From contig JBCBXA010000059.1 of assembly GCA_039816825.1 (NCBI GenBank), forward strand, positions 1 through 17,057: 17,057 nucleotides of DNA, in the 5' to 3' direction. Of this stretch, positions 1 through 8,000 are shown in pieces. The translations under genes were made by a program, and so were the position numbers. The DNA is from JBCBXA01 sp039816825. GTDB lineage: Bacteria > Pseudomonadota > Alphaproteobacteria > Rhizobiales > Rhizobiaceae. Within the stretch, counting starts at the first letter, position 1; each line of letters starts with the position of its first letter. The notes below the pieces were generated by a model. The model did no database searches and was not told where the DNA came from. It was given only the letters and a program-made list of their open reading frames with translations.

Positions 1-74
1 TCCATTCTTGCTCTTTGCCAAAGCCTAGCTTCAGTGTTCCTATCGCCGACAGATCTTTTCTGGGGCCCAATCGA

Positions 75-968
75 ATGGTCAGACTGAATTTTGAGCAGCT
101 CCGCGCGTTCCTGATGGTCGTACGGTCGGGTGGAGTGGTGCGCGCGGCCCGGTCGCTAAACCTCACTCAACCAGCTGTGACCGCCCGGATCAGGGGGCTT
201 GAGCAGACCATTGGCACGCCGCTGTTTGACCGTAGTTCCGGGGGTGCAAAACTGACCAAGCGCGGCGAACTGCTCTTGCAATACGCTCACAAACTTGAAG
301 CGCTGACAGACCAGATTGAGCGGGACGTGGTGGATCCTGCGGGTATCGAAGGCCATCTTAGGATAGGCGCGTCAGAAACCATCGCACAGAGCTGGCTGCC
401 TGAGTTCATCTCTGTTCTCTACACCAGCTTCCCAAAGCTGCAGATCGATCTGAATGTCGATGTTTCCGTCAATCTGCGAAACGCGCTTCTGGCGGGCGAA
501 GTTGATCTCGCTTTTCTGTTGGGTCCTGTGTCGGAATACTCCGTCGATAATCTGACGCTCCCGCCCTATGATCTCGCCTGGTACACATCAGCGCTAGACG
601 AGATGAGCCGCGGCGCAGCGGCGAAGCTGTTCGAGAAGCCCGTTGTCACCTATGCGCGCAATACGCGGCCCTATCGTGAGCTCAGCGCCGCCATTCAGGC
701 CCGTGTGGGGCCGCAGGTTCCTCTGTTTCCGTCATCATCCCTCTCCGCCGCAATGCGGCTGGTGGCGTCCGGACTGGGTGTGGCTGCGCTTCCCAGATCG
801 CTGGCGCAAACGATGGTCGATGACGGCGAACTGCAGAGCTTTGATCCCGGCTGGGTTCCGTCGCCTCTTCGCTTCACTGCAAGCTTCGTGGCTGATCCGC
901 CCAGCCAAATCACTGAAAAGGCGGCCCAAATTGCAGTGACCGTCGCCGAGCAGATGTCTGAAATATAA
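75..968 (+). CDS. LysR-type transcriptional regulator
   Basis: DNA-binding activator/repressor of the LysR family, 297 residues, the usual family length. The N-terminal winged helix-turn-helix spans about residues 6-65, with the typical pattern FEQLRAF, then A24-A25, LNLTQPAVTARI (28-39) and LFDR (50-53). The effector-binding domain follows from about residue 93 to the end. I chose the ATG at 75 because the DNA-binding domain starts directly after it; an in-frame TTG at 15 would add 20 residues the family does not need. It lies upstream of, and in the same direction as, a D-glutamate cyclase-like gene, a TRAP transporter and a 5-oxoprolinase, so it probably controls that operon in response to its substrate. 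That role is inferred from position only. A 29-bp dyad overlapping its stop codon is a candidate binding site. Confidence 0.93.
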   Translation: MVRLNFEQLRAFLMVVRSGGVVRAARSLNLTQPAVTARIRGLEQTIGTPLFDRSSGGAKLTKRGELLLQYAHKLEALTDQIERDVVDPAGIEGHLRIGASETIAQSWLPEFISVLYTSFPKLQIDLNVDVSVNLRNALLAGEVDLAFLLGPVSEYSVDNLTLPPYDLAWYTSALDEMSRGAAAKLFEKPVVTYARNTRPYRELSAAIQARVGPQVPLFPSSSLSAAMRLVASGLGVAALPRSLAQTMVDDGELQSFDPGWVPSPLRFTASFVADPPSQITEKAAQIAVTVAEQMSEI

Positions 969-985
969 ATATTTTTTATTTCAGA
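957..985. promoter_or_regulatory. 29-bp dyad, candidate LysR operator (or terminator)
   Basis: TCTGAAATA at 957-965 is mirrored exactly by TATTTCAGA at 977-985 across an 11-base AT-rich spacer. Inside the spacer AAA (967-969) mirrors TTT (973-975), so 12 of 14 positions pair around a centre at 971. The LysR stop codon TAA (966-968) lies inside it. AT-rich dyads of this size match the general form of LysR operators. A run of T at 972-977 also allows a weak intrinsic terminator for the regulator gene, but the stem is too AT-rich to be a convincing one. The next gene starts at about 1078, leaving room for a promoter between. Confidence 0.5.
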
Positions 986-1067
986 AGCCGAAAATCATTT
1001 ATTTGACCGTCGGCATCGATCCGCTCCACGGTTCATGCGGCCCTGTCTGGGCTCTTGGGAATGCGGT

Positions 1068-1072
1068 GGGGA
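1068..1072 (+). promoter_or_regulatory. Ribosome binding site that decides the YcsI-family start
   Basis: GGGGA lies five bases before the GTG at 1078. It supports that start over the in-frame TTG at 1003, whose extra 25 codons do not resemble the family. Confidence 0.5.
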
Positions 1073-1077
1073 ACACG

Positions 1078-1902
1078 GTGAAAGCAAACTTTGAAACTTT
1101 GCGAAAAGCGACGCTGGGCGATGTGCGCGCTGCCGTCCGGAGTGGAGACTATGCCGGACAGACGGCAGGTCTCGCCGCCGGTTGCCTGCAAGCCAACCTG
1201 GTGGTTCTGCCGCGAAGCGAAGCGGCGGCTTTCGAGCAGTTCTGTGCACTGAACCCGAAGCCCTGTCCGCTGGTCGGAAAGACCCAGCTCGGCGATCCAC
1301 TGTTTCTCAGTCTTGGCGCGCAGGTGGACGTGCGCAGCGACCTGCCGTCCTACAACGTTTATCGCAACGGTGCCCTGACCGAACGACTGACTGATCTGAC
1401 CGATGTCTGGACAGATGATCTGGTGGCCTTCGCTCTGGGTTGTTCCTTTACATTCGAGCGAGCGCTGGAGCGCCATGGCATCGGCCTGTGGCACATCGCC
1501 CACAACAAGACGGTGCCGATGTTTCGTACCAACCTACCGCTCGCATCGGTCGGGCCGTTTGGCGGAACAATGGTGGTCTCCATGCGTGCCATTGAAGCGG
1601 CCAAAGTGGAGCAGGCTTCACTGATTTCCGCTCAGTATCCATGGGCGCATGGCGACCCCGTCCACATCGGCAAACCTTCCGACATCGGCATCAGTGACAT
1701 CGCCCACCCCGATTGGGGAGATGCAACTCCGGTAGCGTCCGGCGAGGTGCCGATGTTCTGGGCTTGCGGAGTGACGCCTCAGGCGGCCGTCATCGACGCT
1801 AAACTGCCCTTCGCCATCACCCATACTCCCGGGCACATGCTCATCACCGAAGTGCCCGAAGACCGCGATGTGCGGGCAATGCCCCGCGCCTCGTCGGCGT
1901 GA
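1078..1902 (+). CDS. YcsI / DUF1445 family protein (D-glutamate cyclase-like, putative hydro-lyase)
   Basis: 274 residues from the GTG at 1078, close to the usual length of the family. Visible conserved blocks are SGDYAGQTAGLAAGCLQANLV (from about residue 22), NPKPCPL (59-65), GCSFTFE (121-127), FGGTMVVSMR (161-170), HGDPVHIG (191-198), FWACGVTPQ (227-235) and ITHTPGHMLITEV (247-259). Known for the family: the mammalian relative DGLUCY cyclises D-glutamate to 5-oxo-D-proline, while bacterial members are usually annotated only as putative hydro-lyases. In Bacillus subtilis the relative ycsI sits in an operon with 5-oxoprolinase genes. Here it is upstream of a TRAP importer and a 5-oxoprolinase, and its stop is 41 bases before dctP, so it is probably co-transcribed with them. 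The reaction in this organism is inference; another lyase or cyclase activity is possible. Confidence 0.85.
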   Translation: MKANFETLRKATLGDVRAAVRSGDYAGQTAGLAAGCLQANLVVLPRSEAAAFEQFCALNPKPCPLVGKTQLGDPLFLSLGAQVDVRSDLPSYNVYRNGALTERLTDLTDVWTDDLVAFALGCSFTFERALERHGIGLWHIAHNKTVPMFRTNLPLASVGPFGGTMVVSMRAIEAAKVEQASLISAQYPWAHGDPVHIGKPSDIGISDIAHPDWGDATPVASGEVPMFWACGVTPQAAVIDAKLPFAITHTPGHMLITEVPEDRDVRAMPRASSA

Positions 1903-1943
1903 TCATGCCTTTTTCTATTTCGTCCAACCAACGGAGTTTATCC

Positions 1944-2990
1944 ATGAAACGAATCCTGAGCCTCGCCACCGTGGCTGGTATTTCGCTCGGCCTGACCTCG
2001 GCGCCCGCCATGGCGGAAGACCCGACCGTACTGACCGCCGTGGGCACCTGGTCGAGCCTGACCAACTTCCAGAAACACGAGCAGCCATTTTTCGAAAACC
2101 TGTCTACTGCTTCCAATGGTGACATGGTCGGCAAGATCCAGTCCCAGTCCGGTCTGGGCCTGAAGGGTTTTGAAATCATGCGTCTGGTCAAGAATGGCGT
2201 CTTCGACTTCGCCTTTGGTCTGCCAGGCTATGTTGCCGCTGAGAATGCCATCTTTGAAGGCGCTGACCTGTCCTCCCTGACGCAGGATATCGACACCCAG
2301 CGAAAAGTGTCCGACGCCTATTTCGACACTCTCGAAAGCGCGTTTGAAGAAATCTACAACGCCAAGCTTCTGATGCTCTATCCGTTCCCGTCCCAGACCT
2401 TGTGGTGCAATGGTGAAGTGAACGGCATCGCCGATCTGGAAGGTAAGAAGATCCGCGTTTACTCCACGACGCTGGGCGATTTTGTGCAAGGCGTCGGTGG
2501 CACCTCCGTTACTGTGGCGTTCTCAGAGGTCATTCCTGCCCTCGAAAAGGGCGTTGTTGACTGTGCCATCACCGGCACGATGTCGGCCTACACCGCCAAG
2601 TGGCAGCAGGTAGCGACCCATGCCTACACGCTGCGGGTTGGCTGGGGTCTCGCTTTTGGTGCCATCAACCTCGACAAGTGGAACAGCTTGTCTGCGGATC
2701 AGCAGACCTTCCTGCAGGGCGAGATCGACAAGTTGGAGGATGCCATGTGGGCGGAAACGGCAACAGAAGATGACGTCGCCATCGCCTGCATCACCGGCGG
2801 GGACTGCGCCATTGGTGAGCCGGGCTCCATGACATTGGTCGAACCGTCCGAAGCCGACCTGAAAGCGCGCGATGAAATCGCCACAAGCGTTGTTCTGGCT
2901 CGCTGGGCCGAGCGCTGCGGTGATGAATGCGCCGAAAACTGGAACAGGACAGTTGGCCCAATCCTCGGCCTTACGGCAGCGGCCAAGTAA
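1944..2990 (+). CDS. dctP: TRAP transporter substrate-binding protein DctP
   Basis: Periplasmic solute receptor of a TRAP transporter, 348 residues. It delivers a carboxylate ligand to the DctQM membrane complex. The start at 1944 follows CGGAG with a seven-base gap and gives a clean signal peptide: MKR, a hydrophobic core, then AMA before ED, so cleavage is likely after residue 24. In-frame GTG/ATG codons further upstream would spoil the signal peptide. The family hallmark region reads NGIADLEGKKIRV with Arg171, in the position of the arginine that usually pairs with the ligand carboxylate; SEVIPALEKGVVDCAITG follows. The mature protein has six cysteines, including CITGGDC and CGDEC, which is many for this family. 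The neighbouring 5-oxoprolinase makes pyroglutamate a likely ligand; from memory, TRAP receptors DctP6 and DctP7 of Bordetella pertussis bind pyroglutamate. Confidence 0.93.
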   Translation: MKRILSLATVAGISLGLTSAPAMAEDPTVLTAVGTWSSLTNFQKHEQPFFENLSTASNGDMVGKIQSQSGLGLKGFEIMRLVKNGVFDFAFGLPGYVAAENAIFEGADLSSLTQDIDTQRKVSDAYFDTLESAFEEIYNAKLLMLYPFPSQTLWCNGEVNGIADLEGKKIRVYSTTLGDFVQGVGGTSVTVAFSEVIPALEKGVVDCAITGTMSAYTAKWQQVATHAYTLRVGWGLAFGAINLDKWNSLSADQQTFLQGEIDKLEDAMWAETATEDDVAIACITGGDCAIGEPGSMTLVEPSEADLKARDEIATSVVLARWAERCGDECAENWNRTVGPILGLTAAAK

Positions 2991-3012
2991 GCTGTTCTCC
3001 TAACCAACAGGC

Positions 3013-3040
3013 AAAGGGGGCCTGCGTGTTGGCCCCTTTT
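3013..3040 (+). terminator. Hairpin between dctP and dctQ, likely partial terminator or mRNA-stabilising stem
   Basis: AAAGGGG at 3013-3019 pairs with CCCCTTT at 3033-3039, with a further CC/GG pair inside and a T run at the end of the stem. It sits 22 bases after the dctP stop and before dctQ. Such elements commonly let the receptor be made in excess over the membrane subunits; that effect is inferred here. Confidence 0.6.
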
Positions 3041-3083
3041 GCCGCCCCCAGTCCCGTTCTTGATCCCATGTTTGCGCGAGCCA

Positions 3084-3647
3084 ATGCTTGAATCTCTTCT
3101 CCTAGCCACCCGCCGAGCGAGCCTTTGGCTCACCTGGTCCGCAGGCATCCTGATCGTCGGATCCGCTATCCTTGTGACCGTCGAGGTCATCCTCCGCAAG
3201 GTGCTGAACGTTTCTCTGGGCGGCGCGGACGAGATCAGCGGTTATGCCTTTGGTGTCGCGACCGCCTTATCGTTCTCATATGCGCTTTTCGAGCGGGCCC
3301 ATATTCGGGTCGATGCTTTAGTCGGGCGTTTTCCGAACGCGCTTCGCATACCGATCAACCTGCTGGGTCTTGCCTTGCTGATCGGCTTTGCTGCCGTCGT
3401 GGTGACGATGATCTGGTCAATGGTCATGGACACGCTGGAGTTTGGCTCCCGCTCGATTACGCCAATGCGCGTGCCGCTGGCGATCCCGCAAATCCCCTGG
3501 ATGCTGGGTTGGATGTTCTTCGTCTTCACCGGCCTCTTGCTAATGGCTGTGTCCGTGCAGCGCTGGTGGCAGCGTGATGAAGCGGGTGTGCAGGACCTGA
3601 TTGGCGTCAAAAGCCTCGACGAACAGATTGAAGACGAGACGGTCTGA
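3084..3647 (+). CDS. dctQ: TRAP transporter small permease subunit DctQ
   Basis: Small membrane subunit of the TRAP transporter, 187 residues. Four hydrophobic segments are visible, near residues 15-37 (AGILIVGSAILVTVEVILRKV), 50-66, 87-110 and 135-157. The motif EVILRKVLN followed by GADEISGYAFG is typical of the family. I chose the ATG at 3084 (MLESLLL) because it gives the usual short cytoplasmic N-terminus; an in-frame TTG at 3039 adds 15 proline-rich residues with no support. It overlaps dctM by one base (TGATG), so the two are translationally coupled and work as the membrane complex that imports the DctP-bound substrate using a sodium gradient. Confidence 0.9.
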   Translation: MLESLLLATRRASLWLTWSAGILIVGSAILVTVEVILRKVLNVSLGGADEISGYAFGVATALSFSYALFERAHIRVDALVGRFPNALRIPINLLGLALLIGFAAVVVTMIWSMVMDTLEFGSRSITPMRVPLAIPQIPWMLGWMFFVFTGLLLMAVSVQRWWQRDEAGVQDLIGVKSLDEQIEDETV

Positions 3648-4930
3648 TGCTCCTCAAAACGCTTCTCATTTTGCTGGCCCTCATCGGACTGGCAGTTCCC
3701 ATCGCGGCGGCGCTCGGATGGCTCGGGCTGATCCTTCAGGCCACGGAAAGCCCCATGCCGCTCTACCGCGCCATTTCTGACATGGCCTGGCAAACGGGTA
3801 CTGATTTTCTGCTCGTCGCGATCCCAATGTTCGTCATGATGGGAGAGATCCTGCTCCGTGCGGGCATCACCGAGCGCATGTATGACAGCATCGTCAAATG
3901 GCTCGGTTGGCTGCCGGGTGGGCTGATGCATTCGAACATTGGTTCATCTGCCTTGTTTGCCGCCACTTCGGGCTCCTCCGTCGCGACGGCGGCGACCATC
4001 GGCACGGTGGCTGTGCCGCAGATCAAGAAGCGCGGCTACAATGAGAGCTTTTTTCTGGGGACAGTCGCGGCGGGAGGCACGCTGGGAATTCTCATCCCAC
4101 CCTCGATCAACCTCATCCTGTATGGACTGCTGACCAACACATCGGTGCCAGAGCTCTATCTGGCCGGCTTTCTGCCCGGTTTCCTGTTGGCGTTGCTGTT
4201 CATGGTCACAGTGGTGGTTGCCTGCCTGTTGCGCCCGACCTGGGGTGGAGAGCCTATTTCAGCGGGTTGGAGCGATCGGTTTGCTGCGCTGCCTGCGCTT
4301 CTGCCTCCCCTTGGGATCTTCCTGGTCGTAGTTGGTTCCATCTACGCCGGGCTGGCGACACCCACCGAAGCGGCGGCCCTTGGTGTGATTGCCTCCATGG
4401 TGCTGGCCGCCGCTAATGGAAAGATGACATTGGACATGATGCGCCAGGCCATTGAGGGCACCATGCGCACCACAGCCATGATCATGCTAATCATCATCGC
4501 TGCCGTTTTCCTCAACTTCGTTTTGTCGGTTGTTGGGCTGACACAGGCATTGACGGACTTCGTCACCGGACTGGGCTGGAGCCCCATGCAGACCATGCTC
4601 ATGATTGTCGCTGTCCTGATCTTGATCGGGTGCTTCATGGAGACGCTTTCGATGCTGCTCACCATGGCGCCGCTGATCACGCCGATTGTGGTGGCGCTGG
4701 GTTTCGATCCGGTCTGGTTCGGCATCCTGCTGATGGTGCTGCTCGAGACTGCGCTGATAACCCCGCCGATTGGCATCAACCTCTATGTGGTCCACGGCAT
4801 ACGCGGGGGCGGCAATATGAACGATGTCATTCGCGGTGCACTGCCTTTCGTCGTCACCATGTTTGTGATGCTGGGGCTGCTGCTTGCTTATCCGCAACTG
4901 GCGCTGTGGCTGCCATCGCTGGTGTACTAG
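3647..4930 (+). CDS. dctM: TRAP transporter large permease subunit DctM
   Basis: Large membrane subunit of the TRAP transporter, 427 residues, the normal size. About a dozen hydrophobic segments run through the whole protein. Family signatures are seen in order: IPMFVMMGEIL near residue 60, NIGSSALFAATSGSSVATAATIGTVAVP near 97-124, GTLGILIPPSINLILYG near 144-160, ATPTEAAALG near 237, and LITPPIGINLYVVHGI near 368-383. Start and stop are unambiguous: its ATG shares the A of the dctQ TGA. Together with DctP and DctQ it forms a sodium-coupled secondary importer; the 5-oxoprolinase gene follows 88 bases downstream. Confidence 0.95.
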   Translation: MLLKTLLILLALIGLAVPIAAALGWLGLILQATESPMPLYRAISDMAWQTGTDFLLVAIPMFVMMGEILLRAGITERMYDSIVKWLGWLPGGLMHSNIGSSALFAATSGSSVATAATIGTVAVPQIKKRGYNESFFLGTVAAGGTLGILIPPSINLILYGLLTNTSVPELYLAGFLPGFLLALLFMVTVVVACLLRPTWGGEPISAGWSDRFAALPALLPPLGIFLVVVGSIYAGLATPTEAAALGVIASMVLAAANGKMTLDMMRQAIEGTMRTTAMIMLIIIAAVFLNFVLSVVGLTQALTDFVTGLGWSPMQTMLMIVAVLILIGCFMETLSMLLTMAPLITPIVVALGFDPVWFGILLMVLLETALITPPIGINLYVVHGIRGGGNMNDVIRGALPFVVTMFVMLGLLLAYPQLALWLPSLVY

Positions 4931-4936
4931 TTTCCC

Positions 4937-4954
4937 GCGCCGTGTCGGCGCTTT
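4937..4954 (+). terminator. Short GC hairpin between dctM and the oxoprolinase gene
   Basis: GCGCCG (4937-4942) and CGGCGC (4946-4951) form a perfect 6-bp stem with a TGT loop, followed by TTT. The T run is short, so it is at best a leaky terminator or a processing stem inside the operon. Confidence 0.35.
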
Positions 4955-5018
4955 CCAACCGATCATTTCAACGCCGCGCGCTCAACTGCAGGGTCGCGAT
5001 GAATAATGGAGCACAGCC

Positions 5019-8000
5019 ATGTGGCAGTTCTGGATAGACCGAGGCGGCACCTTCACCGATATCGTGGCCCTTACTCCCGAAGGCGCACTTCGAAGCCATA
5101 AGCTGCTTTCTGAGAACCCAGAGCACTACAGCGATGCTGCGGTGCAGGGCATTCGTGACCTGCTGGGCGCGGCAGACGGCGAGCCCATTCCTGACCACAC
5201 CATCGACGCAGTGAAGATGGGCACAACCGTCGCCACAAACGCGCTTCTGGAGCGCAAGGGTGAACCAACGGCGCTCTTCATCACCAAAGGATTTCGAGAC
5301 CTGCCTCGGATCGGATATCAGGATCGCCCGGATCTGTTTGCACTGCACATTCAGCTGCCGGAACTGCTTCAAAGTGCAACCTTTGAACTGGACGAACGTC
5401 TGGCTGCCGATGGCTCGGTGCTTGATGTGCTGGACGTTGATCAAGCGCACCGGCAATTGTCGCTCGCCTACGACCAGGGCTATCGCTCCATCGCCGTGGC
5501 CTTGTTGCACAGCTACCGAAACCCAGTGCACGAGTTGCGGCTAGCGCAACTCGCACGTTCCATCGGTTTCACGCAGATTTCCCTTTCCCACCAAGCCAGT
5601 CCGCTGATCAAGCTGGTGGCGCGTGCCGATACGACTGTCGCCGACGCCTACCTTACGCCGATTTTGCGCCGTTATGTCGAACAGGTGCGCGATGCGCTTG
5701 GCGAACGGAAAGTCGAGCGTCTGATGTTCATGCAATCCAATGGCGGCTTGACGGATGCCGAATTATTTCACGGCAAGGACTCGATCCTGAGTGGCCCGGC
5801 CGGCGGTGTGGTGGGGATGGCGGCGACCGCTAAGGCCGCTGGCTTTGATAAACTCATTGGTTTTGACATGGGTGGCACCTCCACAGATGTGTGCCACTAC
5901 GCGGGTGAGTTCGAGCGCAGCTTCGAGACCGAGATAGCTGGCGTGCGCATGCGTGCGCCCATGATGGATATCCACACGGTTGCTGCCGGAGGTGGGTCGA
6001 TCCTGGCTTTCCGCGACGGACGCCTCCAAGTTGGCCCCGAGAGCGCAGGCGCCGACCCGGGCCCTGCGAGTTACCGGCGAGGCGGTCCGCTTACCGTGAC
6101 TGATTGCAACGTGGTGCTGGCTAAATTGCAGCCGGACCGTTTTCCCAAGGTGTTTGGCCCGAACGCCAACGAGCCCCTCGATGTAGCTGCGGCCCGACGC
6201 AAGTTCGAGGAACTGGCTGCTGAAGTCAGCCGGGCAAGTGGCGACCCGCCTATGAGTGTTGAGGCGTTGGCGAGCGGTTTTCTTCGTATTGCGGTGGACA
6301 ATATGGCGCTCGCGATCAAGGAGATCAGCGTGGCGCGGGGCCGCGATGTGACGGCCTACACGCTCAACTGTTTCGGTGGGGCAGGTGGGCAACACGCCTG
6401 CGCGGTGGCTGATGCCCTGGGCATGCAGTCCATCTATCTTCATCCGTTTGCTGGCGTGCTGTCGGCGTTCGGCATGGGCCTTGCCGACATTGTGGCGATG
6501 CGCCAGCAACAGATTGAGGCGGACGTCGGTGAGGCTAAACTCCTTGCAGAGACTGAAGAAAAGCTGCGTGCGGAAGCCGTACAGGAAGTCAAAGACCAAG
6601 GGGTCTGCTCAGAAGCCATCTTCAGTTCATGTCGCGCGTACATACGCGCCGGGCAGGCGGAAACCAGTCTTCCAGTCGCGTTGGCTAGCCCCGAGCAGAT
6701 GGCAGAGCGGTTCTGCTACGCCCATGAGAAGGAGTTTGGCTTCCGGCCCCCTCGTGAGCAACTGATTGTCGAACTGCTGGTAGTCGAGGCTGTGGGTCGA
6801 TCCGGCGCGTCCGTCGAACTCCCCGACATCGACGCCGGTGCGGGTCGCGTAGATCAGGCGGCCATGTGGGTGGGTGATGAATTGGCGCCGGTCCCGGTTC
6901 ATGACCGCCAGCGTATGAGCGCTGGCACCAAGGTAGTGGGACCGGCGATCATCATTGAGCCGACGGGCACCAACATTGTGGAAGCCGATTGGCAGGTGGA
7001 AATTCAGAAGGGCGGCGCATTGGTTATGACCCGCGCGCACCCTGCCAAGCGGAAAGAAGCCATCGGTACTTCCGTCGATCCTATCATGCTGGAAGTGTTC
7101 AACAACCTGTTCATGTCGATTGCTGACCAGATGGGGTGTACCTTGGCGAAGACCGCAGCGTCCGTGAATATACGCGAGCGGCTCGATTTCTCCTGCGCAA
7201 TTTTCAACGGCCAAGGCGATCTGGTCGCAAATGCGCCCCATGTGCCGGTTCATTTGGGGTCCATGAGCGCCAGCGTCCGCAGCATCTTGCGGGACAATGA
7301 GGGCAGCATTCGCCCCGGTGACGTGTTCATGATGAATGATCCCTTCAACGGCGGCACCCACCTTCCGGATGTGACGGTGGTCACGCCGGTTTTTGACGTC
7401 GATGGAAAGCACATTCAATTCGTGACGGCGTCGCGCGGTCATCACGCTGATATCGGAGGCAAAACTCCTGGGTCGGCGCCACCGGACAGCCGCCATGTGC
7501 AGGAAGAAGGTGTGCTCATCCGCAACTTTCGGCTGGTGGAAGAGGGTGAACTTCGTGAGGCGGCTACGCGCGAGTTGCTGCTATCGGGCCAGTTCCCCTG
7601 TCGAAATGTGGATCAGAACATGGCCGACTTGGCTGCCCAGATCGCTGCCAACACCACCGGGGCGCAGGAGTTGCGCAAGGCCTTGAAGCAGTTCGGCGCC
7701 GAGACCGTGCGAGCTTATATGTCCCACGTGCAGGACAACGCGGAGGAGAGCACGCGCCGGGCCATCAGCGTGCTTCAGGATTGCAGTTTCACACACGGAC
7801 TGGACAATGGTTCCGTGATCAAAGTCGCCATCAGCGTCGATCACGCTGAGCGGTCTGCCACCGTAGATTTTTCGGGCACTTCCAAGCAGGACGACCTCAA
7901 CTACAACGCGCCGCTGGCGGTCTGTCATGCGGTCGTTCTCTACGTTTTCCGCACTCTGATCGGCAGCAATATTCCTCTCAATGAGGGTTGCATGAAGCCT

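Noticed and set aside
1..5. Possible minus-strand ATG with AAGAG upstream, suggesting a divergent gene off the left edge
   Set aside because: Only five bases of it would be in the window, so it cannot be supported.
1003..1077. In-frame TTG extension of the YcsI-family gene
   Set aside because: The 25 extra residues do not resemble the family, no ribosome site precedes the TTG, and the GTG at 1078 has a good one.
5763..6599. Minus-strand open frame (278 codons) opposite the oxoprolinase
   Set aside because: Antisense shadow; the plus strand carries the conserved HyuA motifs throughout.
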